A stretch of 64,000 bases of DNA from CAWKGV01 sp963849305 (GTDB lineage Bacteria > Pseudomonadota > Alphaproteobacteria > Acetobacterales > Acetobacteraceae). A program made the translations under genes and the position numbers. Position 1 is the stretch's first letter; each line of letters starts with the position of its first letter. Shown here piece by piece: positions 57,962 through 64,000 of the stretch. Location of the stretch: the NCBI GenBank assembly GCA_963849305.1, contig CAWKGV010000025.1:1-64000 (forward strand), written 5' to 3'. Under the pieces are notes generated by a model. The model was not told the origin of the DNA, did no database searches, and saw only the letters and a list, made by a program, of their open reading frames with translations.

Positions 57962-59455
57962 ATGAATTTCGACTTTTCCGAGGACAGCAAGCTGCTGCGC
58001 GAGCAGGCAAGCCGGTTCCTGCGCGAGCGGTGCACGAGCAAGGCGGTGCGCTCCGTGCTGGAGGGCGAGGCGCCCTATCACCGCGCGCTATGGACCGAGA
58101 TCGCCGGCATGGGCTGGCTCGGCGCGGCTATCCCCGAGCAGTACGATGGAGCCGGGCTCGGCCACGAGGCGCTCTGCGTGCTGGCCGAGGAAATGGGACG
58201 GTTCCTGGCACCGGTGCCGTTTTCGTCCACGGTGTATCTCGGCGCCGAGGTGATCATGGAAGCGGGCAGCGAGGCGCAGAAGCGCGAGTACCTGCCGCGC
58301 ATCGCGCGCGGCGAGGTGATCGCCACCCTAGCCTTGGCCGAAGGGCCGGGCGAGCCGAACCCGGCGCGGATCCATGCCGAGGCGCGCGAGGGCCGGATCA
58401 GCGGCACCAAATGGCCGGTGCCGGACGGCACGATCGCCGATCTGGTCGTGGTGGCGGCGCGCGAACCGGCCGGCGTATCGCTGTTCCTGGTCGATGCGCG
58501 CGACGGCGGTGTGGCGCGCGAGCGGCTGGAGACGGTCGATCCGACGCGCGATCACGCGAAGCTTGCGCTTAACGGCGCGCAAGCCGCGCCGCTTGGGGCC
58601 GCCGGGCAGGGCTGGGAGACGGTGCGGCGCGTGCTCGATCGCGCGGCGGTCCTGCTCGCTTTCGAGCAAGTCGGCGGCGCCTCTTCGTGCCTGGAGGCCG
58701 CCGCGGCCTATGCGAAGGAGCGGCACGCATTCGGCCGACCGATCGGCTCGTTCCAGGCGATCAAGCACAAGCTCGCGGATGTTTACATCGCCAACGAGCT
58801 GGCCCGCTCCAATGCTTATTACGGCGCCTGGGCGCTTGGGACCGATGCCGCCGACCTACCGCTCGCCGCCGCGACGGCGCGCGTGTCGGCGAGCGAGGCG
58901 TTCTTCCTGGCGGCCAAGGAGAACATCCAGACGCATGGCGGGATCGGCTTCACCTGGGACATGGACTGCCACTTGTTCTATCGCCGCGCCAAGTTGTTGG
59001 GGCTCGCGCTGGGAAGCGCGCGGCATTGGAAGGATCGGGTGGTGACGGAACTGGAGGCGCGCAATACCGGGCTAGTTCCCTCACCCCAACCCTCTCCCGC
59101 AAGCGGGAGAGGGGGCGTTGGGGTGGCGGTATGCGCTTCACTCCAAAGAAGTTGCAGGAGAACAGAATGGATTTCGACGACACCAAGGAAGAGGCGGCGT
59201 TCCGGGCCGAGGCGCGGGCGTTCCTCGAGGCCAACGCGCGACGCAAATCGGGATCGCGGGCAGCGCGCCGCTACGGCGACACCGACGCCGAGGACATCGG
59301 CGCCGCCAAGACATGGCAGGCGAAAAAAGCCGATGCCGGCTTCGCCTGCATCACCTGGCCCAAGCAATGGGGCGGGCGCGAAGGCTCGCCAATGCAGCAG
59401 ATCATCTGGAACCAGGAGGAGGCGAACTACGAGGTGCCGCCGAACGTGTTCCTGA
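57962..59455 (+). CDS. Acyl-CoA dehydrogenase, first subunit; normal stop lost
   Basis: Residues 1-370 (57962-59071) form an acyl-CoA dehydrogenase: NFDFSEDSKLLREQASRFLR, GWLGAAIPEQYDGAGLGHEA, ALAEGPGEPNPARIH, YAKERHAFGRPIGSFQAIKH and HGGIGFTWDMDCHLFYRRA. After LEARNTG the frame runs on for 127 codons through a palindromic repeat and into the next gene, giving Arg-rich nonsense. If one G of GGG at 59069-59071 is an extra base, the frame reads NTG and TAG, a natural end. The next gene starts at 59167. Such unequal pairs often form alpha2beta2 enzymes; only one partner may bind FAD. Confidence 0.88.
   Translation: MNFDFSEDSKLLREQASRFLRERCTSKAVRSVLEGEAPYHRALWTEIAGMGWLGAAIPEQYDGAGLGHEALCVLAEEMGRFLAPVPFSSTVYLGAEVIMEAGSEAQKREYLPRIARGEVIATLALAEGPGEPNPARIHAEAREGRISGTKWPVPDGTIADLVVVAAREPAGVSLFLVDARDGGVARERLETVDPTRDHAKLALNGAQAAPLGAAGQGWETVRRVLDRAAVLLAFEQVGGASSCLEAAAAYAKERHAFGRPIGSFQAIKHKLADVYIANELARSNAYYGAWALGTDAADLPLAAATARVSASEAFFLAAKENIQTHGGIGFTWDMDCHLFYRRAKLLGLALGSARHWKDRVVTELEARNTGLVPSPQPSPASGRGGVGVAVCASLQRSCRRTEWISTTPRKRRRSGPRRGRSSRPTRDANRDRGQRAATATPTPRTSAPPRHGRRKKPMPASPASPGPSNGAGAKARQCSRSSGTRRRRTTRCRRTCS
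59082..59125. repeat. Palindromic intergenic repeat
   Basis: CACCCCAAC (59082-59090) pairs with GTTGGGGTG (59117-59125), and inside CCTCTCCCG (59091-59099) pairs with CGGGAGAGG (59104-59112) around the loop CAAG. The core CCTCTCCCGCAAGCGGGAGA resembles C/G-rich palindromes scattered through many proteobacterial genomes. It lies between the two acyl-CoA dehydrogenase genes. Confidence 0.8.
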
Positions 59456-60402
59456 TCGGGCTCGGCATGTGCATCCCGACCATGATGACCTATGCCGATC
59501 CCGCGAAGCTGGAACGCTACGTGCGCCCGGCGGTGCGCGGCGAGGAGATCTGGTGCCAGCTCTTCTCCGAGCCGGCGGGCGGGTCGGACGTCGCGGGGCT
59601 GCGCACGCGCGCCGAGAAGCGCGGCGATGAATGGATCGTCAACGGCCAGAAGATCTGGACCTCGGGGGCGCACTACTCGGATTACGGGCTGCTGATCGTT
59701 CGCACCGATCCCAACGTGCCCAAGCACGCGGGCATCACCGCGTTCTTCATCGACATGAAATCGCCCGGCATCGAGATCCGGCCGATCCACCAGATGTCCG
59801 GCGGCTCCAACTTCAACGAGGTATTCTTCACCGATCTGCGCATCCCGGACGACCAGCGGCTCGGCGCCGTGGGCCAGGGCTGGAAGGTGGCGATCACCAC
59901 CTTGATGAACGAGCGGCTGGCGGTGGGCGAGACGCGCCGGCCGGACACGCTCGACCTGGTGGAGCTGGCGCGCGGGGTGACGCTGGACGACGGCCGGCCG
60001 GCGATCGCGGATCAGGTGGTGCGCGAGCGGATCGCCGAATGGTGGGCGCAAAGCGAGGGGCTGAAATACACCCGGTTCCGCATCATGACCGCGCTGTCCA
60101 GGGGCGAGACGCCGGGGCCGGAGAACTCCATCGCCAAGGTGGTGAACGGCGCGAAGCTGCAAGGCATCGCCTCGTTCGGCATGGACCTGCTCGGCATGGC
60201 GGGAGCGGTGACGGACCCGAGCCTGGCGCCGATGCAGGCGCTGTTCCAGGACTCGCTGTTGTCCGCGCCGGGCCACCGCATCGCGGGCGGGTCCGACGAG
60301 ATCCTGCGCAACATCATCGCGGAGCGCGTGCTCGGCCTGCCAGGGGATGTGCGCGTCGATAAGGACGTGCCGTTCAATAAGCTTCCGGGCGGCGCGCGAT
60401 GA
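59167..60402 (+). CDS. Acyl-CoA dehydrogenase, second subunit
   Basis: 411 residues starting at ATG 59167, after AGGAG. FadE-like features: DFDDTKEEAAFRAEARAFLE, FACITWPKQWGGREGSPMQQ, WCQLFSEPAGGSDVAGLRTR (FAD/substrate region), WIVNGQKIWTSGAHYSDYGL, GGSNFNEVFFTDLRIPDDQR, VGQGWKVAITTLMNER and the C-terminal HRIAGGSDEILRNIIAERVL. It inserts a 2,3 double bond into an acyl-CoA. It is adjacent to the shorter homologue, and the arrangement resembles heteromeric dehydrogenases used for sterol and other branched side chains. It overlaps the thiolase-like gene by four bases. Confidence 0.94.
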   Translation: MDFDDTKEEAAFRAEARAFLEANARRKSGSRAARRYGDTDAEDIGAAKTWQAKKADAGFACITWPKQWGGREGSPMQQIIWNQEEANYEVPPNVFLIGLGMCIPTMMTYADPAKLERYVRPAVRGEEIWCQLFSEPAGGSDVAGLRTRAEKRGDEWIVNGQKIWTSGAHYSDYGLLIVRTDPNVPKHAGITAFFIDMKSPGIEIRPIHQMSGGSNFNEVFFTDLRIPDDQRLGAVGQGWKVAITTLMNERLAVGETRRPDTLDLVELARGVTLDDGRPAIADQVVRERIAEWWAQSEGLKYTRFRIMTALSRGETPGPENSIAKVVNGAKLQGIASFGMDLLGMAGAVTDPSLAPMQALFQDSLLSAPGHRIAGGSDEILRNIIAERVLGLPGDVRVDKDVPFNKLPGGAR

Positions 60403-61583
60403 GCGAGCGCACCTTGCGCGGCCAGGCCGCGATCGTCGGCATCGGCGAGACGCCGTACTACAAGCACGGCAAGTCGCCCGATTCCGAGTTCAAGCTGGCG
60501 CTGATGGCGGTGGTCGCGGCGTGCGAGGATGCCGGGATCAGCCCGCATGACGTGGACGGCTTCGCTTCCTACGGCAACGACCGCAGCGATGCCGGGCGGC
60601 TGGCGGCCGCCCTCGGCTGCAAGGAGTTCCGCTTCTCCAACATGTTCTGGGGCGGCGGGGGCGGCGGCGTGTGCGGCGCGGTCGCCAACGCGGCGGCGGC
60701 GGTGGCTACCGGGATGGCGGAGTGCGTGGTGGCGTTCCGCTCGCTGGCGCAGGGGCAGTACGCGCGCTACGGGCGCGGCGCCCCCGTCACCAGCGTCGGC
60801 GGGGACGATGCCTTCCTGTTCCCCTACGGCGTGATGTCGCCGGCGCAGCGGTTCGCGATGAAGATCACGCGCTTCATGCACGAGCACGGCATTCGCCACG
60901 AGGCGCTGCGGGCGATCTCGCTCGCCTGCTATCATCACGCCCAGAGCAATCCGCGCGCGGTGATGCACGGCAGGCCGCTCGATGAGGCGAAATACGATCA
61001 TTCGCGCTGGATCATCGAGCCGTTCTTTCATCTGTATGATTGCTGCCTGGAGAACGACGGCGCGGCGGCGGTGATCGTGGTTTCGGCCGAGCGCGCGCGG
61101 CAGATGGCGAACAAGCCCGCCTGGCTGCTGGGCGCCGTGCAGGGGTGCGACCATCGCAGCGCCGCCCCGGTGCATAACATGCCGGGCTACCCAAGCTCGC
61201 ATTTCCGCAGTCTGGCGCCGCATCTTTACAGGATGGCCAAACTTGGACCGGCGGATATCGGCGTGGTGCAGTGCTACGAGAACTTCACCGGGGGCGTGCT
61301 GATGAGCCTGGTCGAGCATGGTTTGGTCCGCGCCGAGGAGGCGAACGAAATGCTGGTGAAGGACAACCTGATCGCGCCCGAGGGGCGGATGCCGCTGAAC
61401 ACCAGCGGCGGCAATCTGGCCGAGTGCTACATGCATGGGCTGGAGCTGGTGATCGAGGCGGTGCGGCAGATCCGCGGCCAGGCGATCAATCAGGTGCGGC
61501 GCAACGACGCGGTGATCGTGATCGGCGGGCCGATGGTCACACCGGTCAGTTCGCTCATTTTGGGATCGGAGGCGGCGCTGTGA
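60399..61583 (+). CDS. Thiolase-fold protein lacking the nucleophilic Cys (Ltp2/SCP2-thiolase-like)
   Basis: 394 residues. IVGIGETPYYKHGKSPDSEF and LMAVVAACEDAGISPHDVDG are thiolase-superfamily. By hand alignment against SCP2-thiolase, the position of the acylating Cys falls in a Gly run (MFWGGGGGGVCGAVANA), and the C-terminal block has PLNTSGGNLAECYMHG instead of a standard CxG motif. Ltp2-type retro-aldolases share this loss and work with a DUF35 partner, which is exactly the next gene (GTGA overlap). I infer a retro-aldol cleavage of a beta-hydroxyacyl-CoA side chain rather than thiolysis. Confidence 0.85.
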   Translation: MSERTLRGQAAIVGIGETPYYKHGKSPDSEFKLALMAVVAACEDAGISPHDVDGFASYGNDRSDAGRLAAALGCKEFRFSNMFWGGGGGGVCGAVANAAAAVATGMAECVVAFRSLAQGQYARYGRGAPVTSVGGDDAFLFPYGVMSPAQRFAMKITRFMHEHGIRHEALRAISLACYHHAQSNPRAVMHGRPLDEAKYDHSRWIIEPFFHLYDCCLENDGAAAVIVVSAERARQMANKPAWLLGAVQGCDHRSAAPVHNMPGYPSSHFRSLAPHLYRMAKLGPADIGVVQCYENFTGGVLMSLVEHGLVRAEEANEMLVKDNLIAPEGRMPLNTSGGNLAECYMHGLELVIEAVRQIRGQAINQVRRNDAVIVIGGPMVTPVSSLILGSEAAL

Positions 61584-62011
61584 GTGGGTTCTATCTGCCG
61601 GAGGGCTTGCCGAGCCCGTCCGCCGCGCCGGACGGGCTGTCGCAGCCCTATTGGGACGGCACGCGCCAGGAGAAGCTGCGCATCCAGAAGTGCCGGGGCT
61701 GCGGGGCATGGCAGTGGGGGCCGGAATGGGTCTGCCATCGGTGCCACAGCTTCGATCTGGGCTGGGAGGACATCGCCGGGCGCGGGCGCATCTACAGCTA
61801 TGAGCGGCCGGTGCATCCGGTGCATCCGGCGCTGCACGGGCATGGGCCGTATATCGCGGTGCTGGTGGAGCTGCCGGATTACGGCGATGTTCGGATGGTC
61901 GGGAACCTGCTTGGCGATCCGAGGCAGGAAGTGCGGATCGGGGCGGCGGTGGAGGCGGCGTTCGAGCACCATGAGGGGTTCACGCTGGTGCAGTGGCGGG
62001 TGGTCGAATAA
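61580..62011 (+). CDS. DUF35 zinc-ribbon/OB-fold protein
   Basis: 143 residues from GTG 61580. The zinc ribbon is CRGCGAWQWGPEWVCHRC, near residues 38-56, followed by an OB fold (IAGRGRIYSYERPVHPVHPA, YIAVLVELPDYGDVRMVGNL). DUF35 proteins bind thiolase-fold partners and complete their acyl-CoA site, as ChsH2 does for Ltp2. The start overlaps the partner's stop codon, so the two are made in equal amounts. No hydratase domain is fused to it; the MaoC protein at 62.8 kb could supply that step. Confidence 0.9.
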   Translation: MSGFYLPEGLPSPSAAPDGLSQPYWDGTRQEKLRIQKCRGCGAWQWGPEWVCHRCHSFDLGWEDIAGRGRIYSYERPVHPVHPALHGHGPYIAVLVELPDYGDVRMVGNLLGDPRQEVRIGAAVEAAFEHHEGFTLVQWRVVE

Positions 62012-62074
62012 GCGTATCTGTGCCGGCACATGGCTGCGACCACTCGCCAGCCAGCCCAGCTCCCTCGCTCGGTG

Positions 62075-62500
62075 CTAATAATTTTCAGCCGTGTACCCAG
62101 ACCTCAGCGCGGTCCAAGTTGAGCAGATGACGGTCGGCGGTCGAGACAAGTGCGTGACAGCCTCGGCCACAGGCCGCAAGTTCGAGAGCCCCACCCATAG
62201 GAATTCGGGGCGGGTCGCCGCGACAGCCGGTGGGACAATACATCTCGGTTCAGCCCAGATCTGCCACCGCTCTGAGAAGTCTCCAGAATCGATCCCGCTG
62301 GCTCCGGCATTGGCGCAGCGAGATTGCAAGTTTCGTCAGCGTGTTGGGAGTGACGACAATGTGCGTCGCATCTCTTCAGTGGATAGAGCAGTGAAGGCGA
62401 AATGCTCGCTCGGGAGAGGCCCGCAACGCCGCTTGTGTCGGCTGTCTTCTACGCCGGGCCGTCGTCCCGAAGAGGGCAGAAGACAACGACCATCAGGTCG
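62075..62500 (-). pseudogene. Decayed PIN-domain protein gene
   Basis: Minus-strand frames piece together a PIN-type nuclease: DLMVVVF near 62490, GTTARR and DSRHKRR, then HIVVTPNTLTKLAISLRQ with CRSQRDRFWRLLRAVADLG, then PPAVAATRPEFLWVGLSN, HALVSTADRHLLNLDRA and a final AENY. The order matches a family whose members read VVTPHTLTEVSN, VPSREAA-PEFLRLGL, LLTDDLPL and INFNH (from memory). At least three frame changes separate the pieces, so it is dead. No partner gene was recognised. It separates the DUF35 gene from the convergent MaoC gene. Confidence 0.45.
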
Positions 62501-62813
62501 GCGTCGCAACTGAAGCTGTCACACTGCGGGCTCGATGTCCGGATCCAGATCCGGGCAACCTGGTCGGCGAGCGAATATCACCTTGTAGCGTCCGATACGT
62601 AGCGCCCTGATGGAACAGCAACGTCGGCATTGGCACATCCCAGCGGGCGCGAGAAACCGAGAGTCGATTTCCCAATCCCCGGGCAGCATCGTAGAACCTG
62701 ACGTCCTCAGGCCGACATTGGTGATCTTCTCATCGTCGAACAGACTCCTTGAAGAGCACTGCTCGCGTGAACCCGCACCGCGTCCAGGAAGTTACCATCT
62801 GCAATAACTCCAT
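62501..62813. other. Intergenic region, no gene recognised
   Basis: 313 bases with lower GC than the surroundings. Short frames occur on both strands, none with a recognisable motif or ribosome site. It may be the remains of whatever accompanied the PIN-domain gene. Confidence 0.4.
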
Positions 62814-63269
62814 TCAAGTCGTGGGCCGGCGTTTCATGAACGCCGCGCGCAGGCAGGTCGCGACCGTCTCGCCGCGCTGGTTGATGCCCTGGTGCTCGAA
62901 CTCGACCACGCCGGCCTCCGGGCGCGAGCGGCTGGCGCGCACGGAACGGACGATCGAGCGGGCGCGAATCGTGTCGCCGGCGAACACCGGGCTGGGGAAC
63001 TCGACCTTGCTCATGCCGAGATTGGCGATGGTGGTGCCGAGCGTGGTTTCGCCCACTGTCATGCCGATCACCAGGCCCAGGGTGAAGATGCTGTTGACCA
63101 GCGGTCGGCCGAACTCGGTGGTGCGGGCGAACTCGGCATCCAGATGCAGCGGCTGCGGGTTCATGGTCAGCGTGGTGAACAGCACGTTGTCCATCTCGGT
63201 CACGGTGCGCGACAGTTCGTGCTCGAACACCTGACCTTCGTGGAACTGCTCGAAATAGAGGCCGGCCAT
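62814..63269 (-). CDS. MaoC-family acyl-CoA hydratase
   Basis: 151 residues, hotdog fold. FEQFHEGQVFEHELSRTVTE and MDNVLFTTLTMNPQPLHLDA carry the (R)-hydratase Asn/His region, followed by FGRPLVNSIFTLGLVIGMTV, LGTTIANLGMSKVEFPSPVF and a C-terminal VEFEHQGINQRGETVATCLR. It hydrates a 2-enoyl-CoA. It lies 21 bases downstream of the CoA-transferase gene on the minus strand and could act between the dehydrogenases and the Ltp2-like aldolase encoded on the other strand. Confidence 0.9.
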   Translation of the reverse strand: MAGLYFEQFHEGQVFEHELSRTVTEMDNVLFTTLTMNPQPLHLDAEFARTTEFGRPLVNSIFTLGLVIGMTVGETTLGTTIANLGMSKVEFPSPVFAGDTIRARSIVRSVRASRSRPEAGVVEFEHQGINQRGETVATCLRAAFMKRRPTT

Positions 63270-63290
63270 CGCGACAACTCCTGTTCCGGT

Positions 63291-63968
63291 TCAGTCCGGT
63301 CGGTGCAGCTTCGCCTCGGTGCGCGCCTGCACCGCCTCGAAGGTGAGGTCCGGCGCGGTCTCTAGGACCACGAAGCCACGCTCGGTCACGTCGATCACGG
63401 CGAGGTTGGTATAGACGCGCTTCACCGCGGCCAGCGCGGTGAGCGGGTAGGAGCAGCGCTGCACCAGCTTGGGCGTGCCGTCCTTGGCGGTGTGCTCCAT
63501 CACCACCCAGAGCCGTTGGGCGCCGGCCGCGAGGTCCATCGCGCCGCCGACCGCGGGGGCGGTGTCGTTCTCGCTGGTCGCCCAGTTGGCGATGTCGCCG
63601 GTCTCGGCCACCTGGAAGGCGCCGAGCACGCAGAGGTCGATATGCCCGCCGCGGATCATGGCAAAGCTATCGGCATGGTGGCAAAAGCTGCCGCCTGGGC
63701 GAAGCGTGACGTATTGCTTGCCGGCATTGATCAGCCACCGGTCAATCCGGTCCGGCTCGGGCGCCGGGCCGATGCCGAGCACGCCGTTCTCGGAATGGAA
63801 CACCACCTCGCGATCGAGCGGCACGTGATCGGCGACGGCGGTGGGGATGCCGATGCCGAGATTGACGTACCAGCCTTCGGGGATGTCGCGCGCCAGGCGG
63901 GCGGCCATCTCGGCGCGCGAGAGCGGCTTCGGGCCGGCGGTTGGGGTTGGGGCGGCGGTGTCGGGCAT
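63291..63968 (-). CDS. 3-oxoacid CoA-transferase subunit B
   Basis: A 225-residue class I CoA-transferase beta subunit. MAARLARDIPEGWYVNLGIG and IPTAVADHVP lead to the catalytic Glu in FHSENGVLGIGPAP, then VTLRPGGSFCHHADSFAMIR, GHIDLCVLGAFQVAETGDIA and NDTAPAVGGAMDLAAGAQRL. It moves CoA between succinyl-CoA and a 3-oxoacid such as acetoacetate or 3-oxoadipate. The alpha subunit should lie just upstream, outside the window. It is followed by the MaoC gene. Confidence 0.93.
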   Translation of the reverse strand: MPDTAAPTPTAGPKPLSRAEMAARLARDIPEGWYVNLGIGIPTAVADHVPLDREVVFHSENGVLGIGPAPEPDRIDRWLINAGKQYVTLRPGGSFCHHADSFAMIRGGHIDLCVLGAFQVAETGDIANWATSENDTAPAVGGAMDLAAGAQRLWVVMEHTAKDGTPKLVQRCSYPLTALAAVKRVYTNLAVIDVTERGFVVLETAPDLTFEAVQARTEAKLHRPD

Positions 63969-63983
63969 GGGATTGGCTCTCCT

Positions 63984-64000
63984 TCAGAACCCCGAGGGGT
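63984..64000 (-). CDS. Possible last codons of the CoA-transferase subunit A gene
   Basis: On the minus strand one frame entering the window reads Pro-Ser-Gly-Phe and then TGA at 63984-63986, followed by AAGGAGAG and the subunit B start. This is the place where subunit A is expected to end, but four residues cannot identify it. Confidence 0.25.

Overview
The window is GC-rich, densely coded DNA from an alphaproteobacterium. The closest match I can infer is Acetobacteraceae or a related Rhodospirillales lineage. Reasons: the plsY-dprA-topA-rnr block, many Tat-exported solute-binding proteins, the DUF2939, HNH and YraN housekeeping types, and frequent ATGA/GTGA gene overlaps. No rRNA, tRNA or CRISPR array is visible. 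The placement rests on gene content read by eye, not on a search.

Layout. 1-2 kb: the 3' part of an NAD-dependent formate dehydrogenase, then a scrap yard with a DyP-peroxidase fragment, a transposition-ATPase fragment and a serine recombinase broken by frameshifts. 2-8.2 kb: a DUF429 gene overlapping four tandem, closely related branched-chain-amino-acid-type solute-binding proteins (SBPs), with hairpins in the gaps between them. 8.2-14 kb: L-fuconate dehydratase, a phospholipase-C-like phosphoesterase, a peptidoglycan-binding protein and an S41 protease. 13.8-20.4 kb: rnr, topA, dprA and plsY on the minus strand; topA carries a one-base frameshift and RNase R lacks its N-terminal helix-turn-helix. 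20.4-24 kb: Uma2 nuclease, a VOC pseudogene, an SDR, an HNH nuclease and small secreted proteins. 24-28.4 kb: an RND efflux pair. 28.4-33.2 kb: SMP-30 lactonase, HMG-CoA lyase, MscS channel, an 11-residue-repeat protein and an FAD-linked 2-hydroxyacid dehydrogenase.

33-41 kb is a transport centre. Two homologous SBPs face away from each other across one 236-base gap. One precedes the FAD dehydrogenase. The other precedes livH, a fused livM-livG, livF and a gamma-glutamyltransferase. 41-47.5 kb: an ArsR/AHSA1 pair, a TAXI-type SBP, a family-5 SBP, an oxalate/formate-type MFS carrier and a small ABM-like protein. 47.5-56 kb: YraN, a thioredoxin-fold/2OG-oxygenase fusion, a glycine-zipper lipoprotein, an FkbH-type enzyme with an unusual N-terminal domain, a VapBC-like toxin pair, a class-III aminotransferase and a kelch protein. 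56-64 kb: an acyl-CoA degradation cluster (acyl-CoA ligase, two acyl-CoA dehydrogenases, a Cys-less thiolase homologue with a DUF35 partner, MaoC hydratase, CoA-transferase B) interrupted by a decayed PIN-domain gene.

Two themes stand out. First, there are eight periplasmic binding proteins and only one set of ABC permease/ATPase genes, so most of the binding proteins must share that transporter, use one elsewhere, or serve as sensors. Second, four genes (topA, the SBP at 34.8 kb, the TAXI SBP and the first acyl-CoA dehydrogenase) are each explained by one extra base in a run of two or three identical bases. That regularity suggests sequencing error as much as biology and should be settled before any of them is called a pseudogene.
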